Source of the DNA: Batillaria attramentaria
Lineage: Eukaryota; Mollusca; Gastropoda; Batillariidae
Direction of reading: 5' to 3'
Length of the DNA: 64,000 nt
Assembly (NCBI GenBank): GCA_018292915.2
Contig: JACVVK020000369.1
Location: 521,501 to 585,500 of the forward strand
Positions 1 to 11,480 of the stretch are shown piece after piece (the first letter of the stretch is position 1; each line of letters opens with the position of its first letter). Below the pieces are notes generated by a model. It made no database searches and was not told where the DNA came from. It saw nothing but the letters and a program-made list of their open reading frames with translations. The position numbers and the translations under genes were made by a program.

Positions 1-847
1 TCAAACTTTGCATGATTATAGATATTGACAGCACCTTTACAGACATACCTGTATTCAGTGACTTTGAGTCAAGGTCAAGGCCATACAAGCTGTTTGCAGA
101 AAAGCTTCCAAAACCTTAACATTGGCATTTTCTCAGAAACAATAAACAGCAGAAACACCAAACCTGGCTTGCTGATAGACAGCAGTAAGACCTCCCAATA
201 CATACCATTTTGAATGACCTTGACTGAAGGTCAAGGTCATTAAAGCTGTCTCATTGGAAATTTAAAATTGCCATTTTCTCAGAATCTAGGGGTATAAGAG
301 GCATCAAACTTTGCATGGTGATAGACATTGACAAAACCTGTACTGGCATACTTGTATTCAATATCCTTGAGTCAAGGTCAAGGCCATTCAAGACGTTTTG
401 CGGAAACTTTAATGTTAGCATTTTCTTGGAAACAACAAACAGCAGAGGCACCAAACAAAGCACAATGATAGACAGAAATGAGACCTATGCAGACATACCC
501 TTTTGAATGACCTTGACTGAAGGTCAAGGTCATTACAGCTGTCTGTTGTGAAATTTTACATTACCATTTGCAAGGAAACTAGAAAACTAGAGCTATCAAA
601 CTTGGCGTAATGATAGTCATTGATAAGCTCTTACAGATCTCATTCGAATGACCTTGACCCAAGGTCAAGGTCATACAAGCTGTCCTGGGAAAACTGTTAT
701 ATTGCCATTATCCGTTTTCTTAGGAACTGTGAACACAAGAGACACATTACTTCAGGATAGATAGTGATAAGAACTTTACAGACATACTCTTTTGAATGAC
801 CTTGACCCATCTCACAAGTGAGCCAAGGAGGCTTTGCTCCTCTAGTT
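1..847 (+). repeat. Helitron-like non-autonomous repeat with TGACCTTGA palindrome array, copy 1
   Basis: The stretch is a tandem array of roughly 145-bp units. Most units carry a palindrome in which TGACCTTGA faces TCAAGGTCA (near 220, 508 and 650), with half or degenerate forms near 60, 365 and 798. The right end has a short hairpin (AGGAG/CTCCT at 826-841) directly followed by CTAG-TT, which resembles a Helitron 3' terminus. The left end lies outside the window. The same tail recurs at 21184-21204. No rolling-circle transposase is present. Assignment to Helitrons is inference; the array and the shared end are seen directly. Confidence 0.5.
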
Positions 848-1730
848 ATTATATATTTTTATATATCTCTGGATGGGGTTACTGGGTAAAGTCGATGTCT
901 TCTTTCCATAAACAAAATGTCTTGCGCGTCTGTGGTTATTTTTCATGTTTTGGACAAGTATTCAGATTTTTTTTTGTGTGTGCACTGAAAGACTTTAGTG
1001 ATGCACAGACTTAAAAGTTAAATTAACTGATAAGTTATACTGTGGTAATGCTGCAACATTCATGTGGAGACATAGCTGTACTCAACTTTCAATGAGTCTT
1101 TGCTATGCTCCGCGTCGCAAGCCCAGGTAAGATACATGTACATGTACATGTACTAATCTGTGTTGAAGTCCTCAATTTTTTCTTGTTAGATCTTGATTTT
1201 TATTGTTATGCTCTCCTGGAGTTTTTGTCACAGTATGTATGTATACAACACACGCTCCTGAGGTGTCAGTGTGCCAAGCATCTGATACTGAATTAATCTG
1301 TGAACAGCATTGTCCTTATCAGTGATACCACTGTCTTTATCTCTTTTCCAAAGCCTTTCACAACACCCACAGGCTCTTAGATTTGTTTCACATGTCCAGA
1401 ATGTTTGTTTTTCAACAAACTTAACAAAATTACCATGAATTATAAAGAATGCCATAAGTTTGTTTGTCGCCAGGTGCGCACAGTCAAACGTACAAATACT
1501 AACAATAGAAAATGACGATACTAAAATAAATGCGAATCGTTACGGGTGAGATCTCTTCAAATTTGGATTCAGCACACAAAATACATCTAGGATCACCCAT
1601 GTTTGTTTTGTACTTTAGAAAACCTGTCCACGGAAACGATTTTTTAAGCAGTAATTTGGGTGCGTCCCAACGCCTAGTATGTGTGAGTCAGTTTACCCAG
1701 GTGTTTTATGTTTTTGTTGATGTTCTGTTA
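848..1730. other. No recognisable feature
   Basis: AT-rich sequence with a short self-complementary ACATGTACATGT run near 1136-1152. Sequence around 1530-1560 resembles, in inverted form, the stretch near 43610-43640, so part of it is probably an old repeat. No coding region or splice-flanked exon is supported. Confidence 0.5.
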
Positions 1731-1950
1731 TGCGGGGCGGTCATTGGTCTAGTGGTTAAAACTTCGCCATCAATTCGAGAGGTCAGGTTCGAGTGCCACT
1801 CGGGACAAAGAATAATTCCTTCTTGTAGGTGGCACCGTTCATTCGGGCCTAGCGTCAGGGCTCTCTCCGGGTACTCCGGCTTCCTCCCCCTCTGCTTTGG
1901 AAATGTTCCGCCCACAAAATTTGATGATAAATTTAAATTTAAATCTTGAA
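1731..1950 (+). mobile_element. tRNA-derived SINE (family 2)
   Basis: The head reads like a tRNA gene on the plus strand. An A-box-like TGGTCTAGTGG (1746-1756) is followed about 40 bases later by a B-box-like GGTTCGAGTGC. The body contains a CTCCGGGTACTCCGGCTTCC segment typical of invertebrate SINE bodies and ends in AAATTTAAATTTAAATC. The acceptor stem does not pair as in a functional tRNA. No target duplication was found, so the edges are approximate. Confidence 0.5.
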
Positions 1951-2128
1951 ACTTAAAAGCGGAGATGACCTTTCGCACCACGTGACTGCAATAGGTTTAT
2001 GTCCCATGTGTGAGAGAATGCACGTGATTCACATAAGTGTGCTTGTTGGGTTCAGTTCGCGGCGCTTTGAGCTCATTGAAGAAATTGGATAAAGGCCGTA
2101 CACCGTACTCAGTTCTTCTTCTTATCAG

Positions 2129-2330
2129 TAGTGAGACTTAGTAGGGCTTCGTACGGAGAACTTCGCTGAGCAGCGTAATCCACTTGCATGTAAATTAGGC
2201 ACGTTACGGGTACCATTAGCTAATCGCAGCGCGTTAGCAGCTCGCGGCCTCTGCCGTGTGAGCCTAATTTACATGTAAATGGGTTACGCTGCTCAACGAA
2301 GTCCTCCGTACGAAATCCTAAGTCTCACTA
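2129..2330. mobile_element. Inverted-repeat MITE
   Basis: A 202-bp unit whose left arm (2129-2200) is repeated in reverse complement at its right end (2258-2330) with a few mismatches, leaving a spacer of about 60 bp. The outer termini are TAGTGAGACTTAG and CTAAGTCTCACTA. If the terminal TA pairs are the target site, this would be a Tc1/mariner-type MITE; that classification is inference. No coding capacity. Confidence 0.6.
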
Positions 2331-2389
2331 TTATGTGTTTTTGTTATCTATTCCATGTCTGAAACGAGACTGAACGCTAGCATGTGTGA

Positions 2390-2709
2390 TGATGCTATCA
2401 GTATACCCAGTTTTTCAGTCACCAAAAGAGATCTAGCAGAAACTGATCAGGCAGGTCTAGCTATATATCTGGTTTATTTACGTCCAGGAACAACAGTGCA
2501 GAATGAGAGTTGCATAGAGGGTGATGGCGGAAAATCAGAACACGTGGTCTGTCCTAAGGGTGGGGCTCAACAAAGAAAACCGTAACAACACAGTAACTCC
2601 GCCGACGTCCTCTCTGGCCACGTACACTTTAACTGAAAGACGCGTGGCTAGTGGACCACCCGGCTTATATAGGCGGGTGGATTACATAATGGATATCCGG
2701 TGACGCCAT
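2390..2709 (-). promoter_or_regulatory. LTR-like promoter/poly(A) segment of the minus-strand Gypsy
   Basis: Read on the minus strand, a TATA-like TATATAAG lies near 2660 and an AATAAA near 2480, in the order expected of an LTR. The segment directly follows a broken integrase reading frame, where a 3' LTR could sit. A matching second LTR was not found, and the integrase coding region stops abruptly at the junction, so this may be another repeat captured by a deletion. Confidence 0.3.
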
Positions 2710-3439
2710 GTGAAGGTCGTGAAGCGTGCGGTTAAACCGTTCACACTGCACATTCCCCTGTGGGTGGTATGGCGTGGTCCGCGTCTTCTTGATGTTGTAG
2801 AGCTGGCACAGTTGTTGGACTACCTGGGACTCGAAGTTGCGACCTTGGTCGCTGTGGATGCGTTGGGGGACACAATATTTCTGGAACCACTGTTCCACCA
2901 GGATCTTGGCGACAGTTGAGGCTTCCTGGTTTCTGGTAGGGAACGCCTGGGCGTACTTGGTGAAAACATCAGTAATCACCAGCACATTCTCCCGGCCATC
3001 ACTGGACAACTCGAATTTCGTGAAGTCCATGGCCAGGATTTCCAGGGGCCTACTTGCCAGAAGGTGACCCGAAGGGAGGTTCAGGCGTTGGTGACGTCCC
3101 ATGGCACATCTCTCGCAGGCGGCGACGTAGTCTTTCACGCATGCATCCCAGGCCAGTAAACACGGGAACGCAGGAGTTCCAGGGTCCTCTCGGCGCCTTG
3201 GTGACCCATGCGGTCATGCAGGGCCTGGATGACATCTGGGCGGAGCGAACTGGGAAGGACCAACTGGAGGACAGTATCCTGTTGTGGGAGTGTAACCCGC
3301 CGGTACAGCAATCCATTTTGCATGGTCAGCCGTGGATGCTGGCGGACCAATGCTCGTAGACTGGCCTCTTTTGGGGCGTGTAGCTTGTTAGGCATGGAGG
3401 CCAGGACTGCACCGATGTCGGCGTCCTCCTGTTGGAGTC
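2710..3439 (-). pseudogene. Gypsy integrase fragment (old element, downstream half)
   Basis: This is the 3' part of the pol gene of a minus-strand Gypsy retrotransposon, which inserts element cDNA into chromosomes. Reading from 3439 downwards it shows the integrase zinc-binding region, ending in a VYWPGM-type motif and a CERC pair, and then the catalytic core. The first Asp is in MDFTKF (codon 3025-3027), the second in HSDQGRNF and the Glu in QCERFNRTL. A frame change occurs near 3138. The frame stops at about 2709, before the integrase C-terminus. Its upstream half lies at 8570 and beyond; a younger Gypsy sits in between, flanked by GAGTC on both sides. A fossil, not an active gene. Confidence 0.85.
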
Positions 3440-3753
3440 TGTTGTAGAGATCGCGAAAAGTCACTGCATTTCGATGGAAATTTCTAGACCATCCCAGAAC
3501 ATGCGAGTGCAGTAACGTCAGTCGATTACGTAACCTTGGAACGATTCCGTACTTGCCAGTATGTTGCAGAATGTTCTAGATCTGACCTGTTAGTATATAA
3601 GCAGCACTGCACAGCATTCTGGGTTCTTCCTCTTTCATGAGTTTGTTCTTACGCATCTTCTGTTAATAAAGTATTGGAGTTCTAGCCTGTTGTATCCCGT
3701 GTCTTCTCTGCGAGTGCACCGAGAGAGCGACATAGCAGGAGAAAAATACAACA
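3440..3753 (+). repeat. 5' LTR of nested Gypsy
   Basis: Begins TGTTGTAGAG and ends ATACAACA, so it has TG...CA ends. It contains a TATA-like GTATATAAGC near 3590 and an AATAAA near 3665, which supply promoter and poly(A) signal. It matches 8256-8569 except at two positions. Diverged relatives occur as solo LTRs at 31230-31551 and 38071-38392 and as fragments at 14088-14161 and 14946-15113. Confidence 0.95.
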
Positions 3754-3761
3754 GAAATATT

Positions 3762-3780
3762 TGGCGTCGCCGACAGGATT
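3762..3780 (+). other. tRNA primer-binding site
   Basis: The sequence TGGCGTCGCCGACAGGATT starts with TGG, the complement of a tRNA CCA end, and continues like an acceptor stem and T-arm complement. It sits 8 bases downstream of the 5' LTR, where minus-strand DNA synthesis is primed. The tRNA species was not determined; a serine tRNA is possible. Confidence 0.7.
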
Positions 3781-3886
3781 CGACATTGATCTACCTACGA
3801 AGGGACAGTACTCTCCAGTACTCAAGAAACTCCAACTACAGAAGTTGCACCCCTTCAACTGTTGCAGCAGCGAAAATTGACTGACA

Positions 3887-5458
3887 ATGGCAGAGACAGC
3901 GGAGCTGATAAAATTGCTAAGAGAGCAAATGGAACAGCAGAAGGAACAAATGGAACAGCAGAAGGAACAGATGAAGGAATAGATGAAGATTCAAGCAAAG
4001 CAGCATGAAGAAGAATTAGCAGTCCAAAGAGAGCAGATGGGTGCGTTGACGAAGATGATTCAAGTTCAGACACCGACTGGGGATTCCAGCGCAAGTACCC
4101 GTCCTCACACTTCTACTGTTTCGACCACCGCTATTCCACCTTTCGCTGCCTTTGATTCCACTTCAGAACTGTGGCCTGACTACTGGTCAAGGTTCTGCAC
4201 ATTTCTTGTCGCCAACGTCGTTCCTGACGACCGCAAGGCTCAAGTCTTCCTCACTAATCAGACTCCGGCTGTCTACAAGCAACTGGCAAATCTGGCTGCT
4301 CAACAAAATCCAAGAATGAATATCAACGATCTGACGATGGACCAAATCGTCGAGTTCATGAAAGAACAATTTGACCCAAAACTGTTCATAGTGCGAGAAC
4401 GTTTCAAGTTCTGGAGCAACATGGAACGGAAGCCAGGCGAAACACTCCAGGAGCTGGCAGCCCGTATACGTCAAGACGCGGCTACCTGTGACTTTCCTTC
4501 GATCCAAGATCCACAAGATGAAGCTCTTAGGCAGAGATTCATATGTTCTGTCAACAACGAAGCTGTCTTGAAGGCTCTTTTCAAGGTCAAGGATACCGAG
4601 TTGGATTTTGCCAAGGCTGTCAAGATCGCCTTAGAGACTGAAGACGCGGCAAAGGTGGCCAAAGAAACTGTCTACGGTTCAAAGCCCAGGCCGGTCAACA
4701 AAGTCAAGATGAACAACAAAGGGGGTCAACCAAAGAACCACCAGCAGTCTAACTCCACGACCAGCTATTCAGCAAAGTGCTACAGGTGTGGAAAGTCTCA
4801 TAGAGCAACAGACTGCTACTACAAAGACTCCAAATGCAACTACTGTCAGAAGATAGGACATTTGGAGGCTGTTTGCAGGAAAAAACTGCATCAACAGCAA
4901 CAAGGGGGACGACAGTCTGCAAAATCTTCAGTGAAAAGTATCACAAAAGCAGAGCTCGTCAAAGCCATCCTCGGCGAAGTTCCCCAAGACACTCCTAGGT
5001 TGGACGTTCCAGTCACAATCCAGGATCAACAGTTCACGATGGAGCTGGACACTGCAACCACGGGAAATTTTGTTTCTGTGCCAGTCTGGAAACAGCTGGG
5101 AAAACCGAAGCTGGATGACGTCACACATCGGTACGAATCTGCCAGCAAGCATGACCTACCCGTGTTGGGCACCTTCATGGGTCAGACTAAGGACCCAGTG
5201 ACTGGTAAACAGAGCTCCATTCCCTACATCGTCACCAAGATCCCTGATCTCAACCTACTTGGACGAAACGCGATCCAGGCTCTGGGAATTTCAGTGGACA
5301 ATGCCCTTGGACTGAAGAGCATAGTCAAGTCAAGAGCGAGGGTGCAAAAGAATCGCATCCGAAGACTTCCAGCACAACTTATGCTTCTCTTCAAAAGGAT
5401 TGCCACACTCTCTGCGACAAGTTCCCAGATCTCTTCAAGGAAGAATTGGGATGTCTGA
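3887..5458 (+). CDS. gag-pro: Gypsy gag-protease reading frame (with premature stop)
   Basis: Encodes the capsid/nucleocapsid precursor and protease that build and mature retrotransposon particles. The ATG at 3887 begins a short charged repeat (MEQQKEQ units, probable coiled coil) but meets TAG at 3980; the next ATG, 3983, is in the same frame and opens 491 codons. Counted from 3983, a capsid-like region occupies roughly residues 50-230. Two zinc knuckles follow: CX2CX3HX4C near residue 266 and CX2CX4HX4C near residue 285. The protease lies around residue 356, with ELDTATTGN where family members have a D-T/S-G triad, so the Gly is missing. The last 20 or so codons are out of frame because of a single-base change near 5390. 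Stop codon and altered triad suggest inactivity. Confidence 0.9.
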
Positions 5459-8221
5459 AGGATTTTGAGCTGGAAGTAAAGTTCAAGTCCGACGCGAAGC
5501 CCGTTTTTCACAAGGCAAGGCCGGTTCCGTTCGCTCTTCGTGATGACCTGACGAAAGGCTACGAAGAAGGCATCGCCAAAGGAGTCTGGAAGCCAGTCCA
5601 ATTCTACGACTATGGAACACCAGTGGTTCCAATTCGTAAGACAAACAGTGCAGGCGCCCTGAAGCCAAAACTGCGGATCTGTGGTGACTACTCAGTCGGG
5701 ATCGACGATCAACTTGCTGATCACCTTCACCCAATGCCTCTCCCAGAGGAACTGATGCAAAAGCTGGGAGGAGGATTCGGTTACTCAAAGATCGACCTCG
5801 CTAATGCCTACAACCAGATCAAGCTGGCACCAGAAAGTCAACGCAGACTAGCCCTCAGCACTCACCGTGGGGTACTTCTGCAACAACGACTACCCTTTCG
5901 GAATCAAGTCAGCACCTGGTTATTTTCAGGAGATCATGGAAAATCTGACCAGTGATCTGCCTGGAGTTGCCGTCTTCCAAGATGACATACTCACCAGCGG
6001 GAAGGATGCCAAAGATCATCTGAGCAACCTGGAACGACTACTCACGCGTCTGAACGACAAAGGACTCAGATGCCGTCGTGAAAAATGCCTGTTTGCTCAA
6101 CCCAGTGTGGAATACCTTGGACACACTCTATCGGCTGAAGGAATATCCAAAGGATCCAAAGTCGAGGCAGTCTTGAAGATGCCGCCACCTACGGATGTCT
6201 CAAGCTTGAAGTCTTTTCTGGGCTCAGTACAATTCTACGGGAAATTCATCCCAAACCTGGCTACTATGGCAGAGCCGCTCTACCGCCTGACAAAGAAGGC
6301 AAATCCCTGGAAGTGGGGAGAAGAGGAACAAGCAGCTTTTGAACAGCTGAAGAATGTGCTTTCCTCTGATCAAGTCCTTATACACTTCGACCCAGAAAAG
6401 CCTGTGGGGCTGGCTTGTGACGCATCCAACGTTGGAATTGGAGCAGTACTGCTTCATCGCTATCCGGATGGAAGCGAGCGCCCAATTGCCAATGTGTCCA
6501 AGACTCTTTCAGCTGCAGAAAGAAACTACAGCCAAATCCACAAGGAAGCCCTAGCCATCATCTATGGTTTGCGGAAATTCTACCAGTATCTGTACGGACG
6601 ACAGTTCATACCGGTGACTGATCACAAGCCCCTGACGGCGCTGTTCGGACCAAAGAGAGGGACACCACTTCTTGCAGCTAACAGACTAGCTCGGTGGGCC
6701 CTATGGCTGAACCAGTTCGACTACACGATCGAGTACCGGAAAACTGCAGATCACGGCAATGCAGATGCCCTCAGTCGCTTGCCTTCTGGAGACGACATCG
6801 ACTTTGACAGGGAGGAGAGTGGGGAAGACACGGACATGGTGTGCGCCATCCGAGTGCTCAGTCTTCAAGTCAAACCTTTCGACGCCAACATCCTCCGTCA
6901 AGAGTCAGGCAAAGATCCAGTGATAGCTACAGTGATGCGCTACGTGCGCGAAGGGTGGCCGCTGAAGCACGCTGAGATCAACGAAGAAGTCAGAAAGTTC
7001 CAGAAGTTGTCTGATTCTCTCAGTATCTGCCACGGATGCCTCATCTATGGTACAAGAGTTGTGATTCCACAAAGCCTGCAGCCCAAGATCCTTGATCTTC
7101 TGCACATCGGACACTTCGGCATGGAACGCATGAAGCAGTTGGCAAGAACTGCAGTATACTGGCCCGGTATCGACGCTGCAATAGAGATGACGAGTCGACG
7201 ATGTGACTCCTGCGGCGAACATCAAAACAAGCCATCCAAACCGCAAGTTCATCCCTGGATGTTACCAGAGAAGCCATGGAGCGGAGTTCACTTGGACCAC
7301 GCCATCAACTTCATGGGCACCAACTGGCTGGTGATCACAGATGCTTACTCAAAGTACCCATGCATCCACCCAACGTCATCCACGTCCACTAGAGCTACTC
7401 TAGACCTGCTGGAAGAAGACTTCGCTCACTTCGGATATCCACACACGTTGGTCTCCGACAATGCAACCACCTTTGTTTCTGAAGAGTTCCAGAGCTGGTG
7501 CAAGGAACGTGGGATCACGCACCTGACAGGAGCGCCCTATCATCCTGCTACCAATGGAGCTGCAGAACGGCTGGTGCAGACTTTCAAGCAAGCTCTCAGG
7601 AAGTCTTCTCTGCCCCCGAAGCGAGCACTTCAAGAGTTTCTTATGCAGTACCGGAGAATGCCGACATCCTGCGGATTCTCTCCGAGTGAACTCTTGATGT
7701 CCAGGCAGATTCGGACAAGGATCGACACTTTGCTTCCCTCGCCAGCACACATAGCTCAGGGCAAGCAATCCAAGGAGGCATCTAAAACTCAGGTGACTCC
7801 AGACTCTGGAAGTGTCGCCAAGGTGACCAGGCAATACAAGGCTGGAGATCCAGTATACGCACTGTACTATGGACCTCACCATGCCAAGCAGCCCAGATGG
7901 GTACCAGCAGTGGTCAAGAAGTCTACGGGTACTCGCTGCTTCAACGTCAAGGTAGTTCCTCGTGGCCCAGTTTGGAGACGACACTGGGAACAGTTGCGCC
8001 CACGTTACGCTTCTGAAGAGGACAACGAACCTGGTGATTCAGCAGATGCCTCTGAGCTCCCGATCGACCATCCGATGGAGATTCTGGAGAATGTGCCACC
8101 GACACAGATCCAGAGCAGACCACGACTGCCCAGGACCAAGCCACCTGTTCCAGAGTATGGTCCAGACAACCCCAGACGATCCAAAAGAACACCAAAACCC
8201 AGAGACAGACTTTGTTGTTGA
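5459..8221 (+). CDS. pol: Gypsy pol: reverse transcriptase, RNase H, integrase (frame-broken)
   Basis: Copies element RNA into DNA and integrates it. Domains in order: reverse transcriptase (about 5460-6100, catalytic FQDD with the two Asp codons at 5981-5986), RNase H (about 6400-6780, starting LACDASNVG, with the later Glu in IHKEALA and Asp in PVTDHKP), integrase zinc finger (HIGHFGMERM...CDSC), and integrase core with Asp codons at 7295 and 7457 and Glu at 7565. The last two are separated by 35 residues, the DD35E spacing. The frame switches once near 5390 and back near 5896, where one extra base falls in the CCCTTTCGG stretch. From 5900 to 8221 it is one open frame. The tail is basic and proline-rich. 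All catalytic residues are present; only the frame breaks stand against activity. Confidence 0.92.
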
Positions 8222-8255
8222 AGTTTGTTGTGAAACAACAATTTTGGTAGGGAGG

Positions 8256-8569
8256 TGTTGTAGAGATCGCGAAAAGTCACTGCATTTCGATGGAAATTTC
8301 TAGACCATCCCAGAACATGCGAGTGCAGTAACGTCAGTCGATTACGTAACCTTGGAACGATTCCGTACTTGCCAGTATGTTGCAGAATGTTCTAGATCTG
8401 ACCTGTTAGTATATAAGCAGCACTGCACAGCGTTCTGGGTTCTTCCTCTTTCATGAGTTTGTTCTTACGCATCTTCTGTTAATAAAGTATTGGAGTTCTA
8501 GCCTGTTGTATCCCGTGTCTTCTCTGCGAGTGCACCGAGAGAGCGACATAGCAAGAGAAAAATACAACA
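8256..8569 (+). repeat. 3' LTR of nested Gypsy
   Basis: Copy of the 3440-3753 LTR with two visible substitutions (A/G in CAGC[A/G]TTCTGG and G/A in AGCA[G/A]GAG). Followed at 8570-8574 by GAGTC, the right half of the target duplication. Confidence 0.95.
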
Positions 8570-10130
8570 GAGTCGCTGCAGCTCAGCGGGAGACAGGTGA
8601 GGGAACACCTCAGTGGTGGCTGCAGCAGGGTCAGCCACTTTGTCGGCCTGCACAACAGGGTCCTGAAGATGTGCAGGTGGAGCGATGTCAGCAGTGGGGT
8701 TAGCAGCCAGTCTGTCGCAGGTGGTTGAAGAGACAGACAAGTGCTGCACAGCAAGGTCCTTTTGGGCTCCCACAACCTCAGGTGGAATGGCTGTCGACTC
8801 TGGCTCGGACGTAGTGGGGTACGGCAGTCTGGAGAGGGCGTCGGCTGGGTTGACTTTACCAGGGCGGTATTGCACGTCAAAGTCGAACTGTGCAAGTTGG
8901 GCGGCCCATCTCTGCTCCAAGGCACCTAGCTTCGCCGTCTTGAAATGGGTGAGCGGGTTGTTGTCCGTGACCACTGAGAACTTCGCCCCTATCAGGTAGT
9001 GACGAAACTTCTCCGTGATGGCCCATTTCATTGCCAGAAATTCCAACTTCATGCTGGAGTACAGCGCCTCGTTCCTCTCTGTCGGTCGGAGTCGGCGGCT
9101 GGCATAGGCGATGACCCGGGTCTTGCCATCCTGTACCTGGGACAGCACCGCACTGAGGCCATCGTGGCTGGCGTCCGTTTCCACCAGGAACGGCTTGGCG
9201 AAGTCAGCATAAGCCAACACTGGAGCGGTGGTCAGGGCAGCTTTGAGTCCGTCAAACGCAGCCTGGTGTGTAGAGTTCCACAGACTGGTGATGGGGATGG
9301 TTTTCTTCTTGGCGCCCTTACTTGCTTCGGCCACCAGATCATGCAGAGGTCCTGCCAGCTTGGCAAACTTCGCAATGAAGCGCCTGTAATAGCTGGCAAA
9401 ACCGAGGAACTGTCGGACCTCTGTGGTTGTGGTTGGTACCTTCCAGTTCCGGGCTGCTGCTACCTTCTCTTCCTCGCACCTCACCCCCTTGGCCGAGATG
9501 GTATGACCAAGGTAGGTCACCTGCAGCCGCAGAAACTGGCACTTCTCCATCTTCAGCTTCAGTCTCGGCGATACGCTGGAGAAGTCGCTCAAGATGTTGC
9601 AGGTGTTCCTGGAAGGTGCGGGAGAAGATCAGGAGGTCGTCAAGGTAGACGAGCAGGAACTGGAATAGTAAGTCCGACATTGTTGCCTGCATAAGGCGCT
9701 GGAATGTCGCTGGTGCTGACGTCAGACCGAAGGGCATCCGCGTGTACTCAAACAGCCCGAACGGTGTAGTGAATGCCGTCTTGTGCTGATCGTCGGGTGC
9801 CATGGCGATCTGGTGGTACCCACTGGCCAGGTCCAGCGTTGAGAAGTACTGGGCCCCAACCAGTGAGTCGAAGGATTCCTGGATGCGCGGCAGTGGGTAC
9901 GCACCTCTGACTGTCTTCATGTTCAGTCTCCGGTAATCAACACAGAGACGCAGACTGCCATCTTTCTTGCGTACCAGCACCACCGGCGCAGCGTAGGGAC
10001 TGTGGCTGGGGACAATGGCACCAGACTGGAGCAGGCCTTGTAGATGCTCCTTCACCTCCTGCAACTGTGTAGGTGGGATGGCACGGTACGGCTGGCTGAC
10101 AGGGACGTTGTCTGTTGTCGGGATCCGATG
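8570..10130 (-). pseudogene. Gypsy reverse transcriptase-RNase H (old element)
   Basis: Read from 10130 downwards on the minus strand, this is the RT and RNase H of the older Gypsy. The RT shows the KKDGSLRLCVDYRRLN and TLDLASGYHQI blocks and YLDDLL with Asp codons at 9637-9642. A frame change near 9580 leads into the YLGHTIS block and RNase H (VETDASHDG, MKLEFLAMKW, VVTDNNPL). A stop replaces a codon just upstream of the RT near 10134, at a position where a Gln is common in relatives. The frame is then cut at 8570 by the nested Gypsy and resumes at 3439. Dead but well preserved. Confidence 0.88.
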
Positions 10131-11279
10131 CTACACAATGTCGGTGTACCCCAAGGTATCATCCTGGGCGAAGACATGTGCATATCGGTCCAACAGCTGC
10201 TGGAGTTGTTGCCGATCCTCGTCGTCACCATCGAAGTCAGGGCAGGGGACAGTACCAGGTGCAGCAGGGTCCGTGGAGACACGTTCGATGTTCACAGTCA
10301 GCTGACTGCAGTTCGCACGCACCTGGATGTCCTGCCCTTCAAAACAGGAGGCGGCGTGGACTTGGGCGACAGGGGTACGTGCCGGGAGGATGCAGTCCTT
10401 ACTGGTGATGTTGACGAGGCGCACGTACCGCTGTGAGGGTTGGTCCGAGACCAGGGTTGGAATGAGCATCAGACCTTGCGGCAGGGGCTGGGCCAGGGGA
10501 GATGCAAGTAGGGGAGCACAGGACTTCTGGGTCGAGGTGATCTTGATTGTGGCAGCGGAGTACGCAGGAATACAACAACCTCCTGCTACTCTGGCAACTC
10601 CTCGGATACTCCTGGTCTCCAGCTTGACTTCCTGCATTAGCGGTTGCAATACAGGTGGAAAGTCTGATGTTGCAAGGTCCCCGGTAATCCGTTGCAGAAC
10701 ATTCATCCCTAGCAGCACGGGTACTCGCAGTTTTTCAGGGTTTCCACAGTCTTTGGTGACTAACACTGGTACAGCCTCAAGAGTTTGTCCAAACGCGACG
10801 AGGTCCACAACAACAATCCCAACATAAGGAACCTAGAGTCCATTGGCAGCCCTCAACGTGAGGAACTGGGCAGGCTGGATGTTATTGCTGTCTTTCAAAT
10901 GCTGACAGTAAAAACTTTCAGTCACTGTTGTCACCTGACTTCCAGTGTCTATCAGGGCACATGTGGAAATTCCCTGCAAGGAGACAGTCACGGTGGGGCA
11001 CTGTCCCACCAGTCCTGGAAACTGGAAACCGTCACCCCCCGTTGCCTGACTAGTGACAACGGAGGCCACTAGTTTCCCTGGTGGCTCTGCTGTGGCTGGT
11101 GGAAAGCTGCCGGCTGTGGGAACACTGGAGGCTGCTGGAATGCTGGGGGCTGTGGCACGTACTGTGGGGCGTACTGCTGCGGCTGCTGAGGGTACTGCCT
11201 TGGCTGCTTCTGCCGGTTGTACTGGCGTTTCGACGGGCACTCTGCCTCCCGATGGCCAGGTTGTTGGCACCAACAGCAT
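10131..11279 (-). pseudogene. Gypsy protease and linker region (old element)
   Basis: Retroviral-type aspartic protease of the same minus-strand element. The active site reads ALIDTGSQVT, an intact DTG triad, followed about 40 residues later by the flap/LTLRAANG region. A TAG near 10834 interrupts the frame, and the same frame continues downstream for about 230 codons (VVDLVAFGQ... GMNVLQR... YAHVFAQDD), the usual spacer between protease and RT. The protease frame overlaps the end of the gag frame in another phase over 11069-11279, as expected for a frameshift-expressed pro-pol. Confidence 0.82.
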
Positions 11280-11480
11280 CGGAGCGTGTTGGAGGACTGG
11301 TGTTTTACTGGCCCCTGTTGTTGCTGGCTGGCACTCAGCTGTGCCTGGAGCTCGGCTGCTTGGGCAGTGAGAGCGGCCATCTGTCTGCGCATTTCCGCAA
11401 CTTCTGCGGACTCGGTCGTGGTGGTGAGGATGCGCTGCACGGTAACCTCAGCATCGGCGTCGTCGCGCATCCATCTCACG
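11069..11480 (-). pseudogene. Gypsy gag C-terminus with one zinc knuckle (old element)
   Basis: On the minus strand this encodes a short coiled-coil-like stretch (MRRQMAALTAQAAELQAQL), one zinc knuckle CX2CX4HX4C (CWCQQPGHREAEC) and a Gln/Pro-rich tail ending at 11069. Everything upstream of about 11480 is missing and replaced by a 36-bp minisatellite that happens to stay in frame, so the apparent 377-residue protein is an artefact of the array plus the gag tail. Confidence 0.75.

Larger units (their letters stand above)
3440..8569 (+). mobile_element. Complete Gypsy (Ty3-type) LTR retrotransposon, nested
   Basis: A 5.1-kb element with two 314-bp LTRs (TGTTGTAG...TACAACA), a tRNA primer-binding site 8 bases after the 5' LTR, gag-pro and pol reading frames on the plus strand and a purine-rich tract (GGTAGGGAGG) just before the 3' LTR. 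A perfect 5-bp target duplication, GAGTC, flanks it at 3435-3439 and 8570-8574. It lies head-to-head inside the pol gene of an older minus-strand Gypsy. By eye the two LTRs differ at only two positions, so it is young, yet it carries an in-frame stop and two frame breaks. Two zinc knuckles and an FQDD reverse-transcriptase motif recall the Mag/SURL branch; that placement is inference. Confidence 0.95.

Noticed and set aside
3983..4094. Many open frames on the strand opposite the Gypsy gag and pol genes
   Set aside because: They are antisense shadows of the coding frames and contain no domains.
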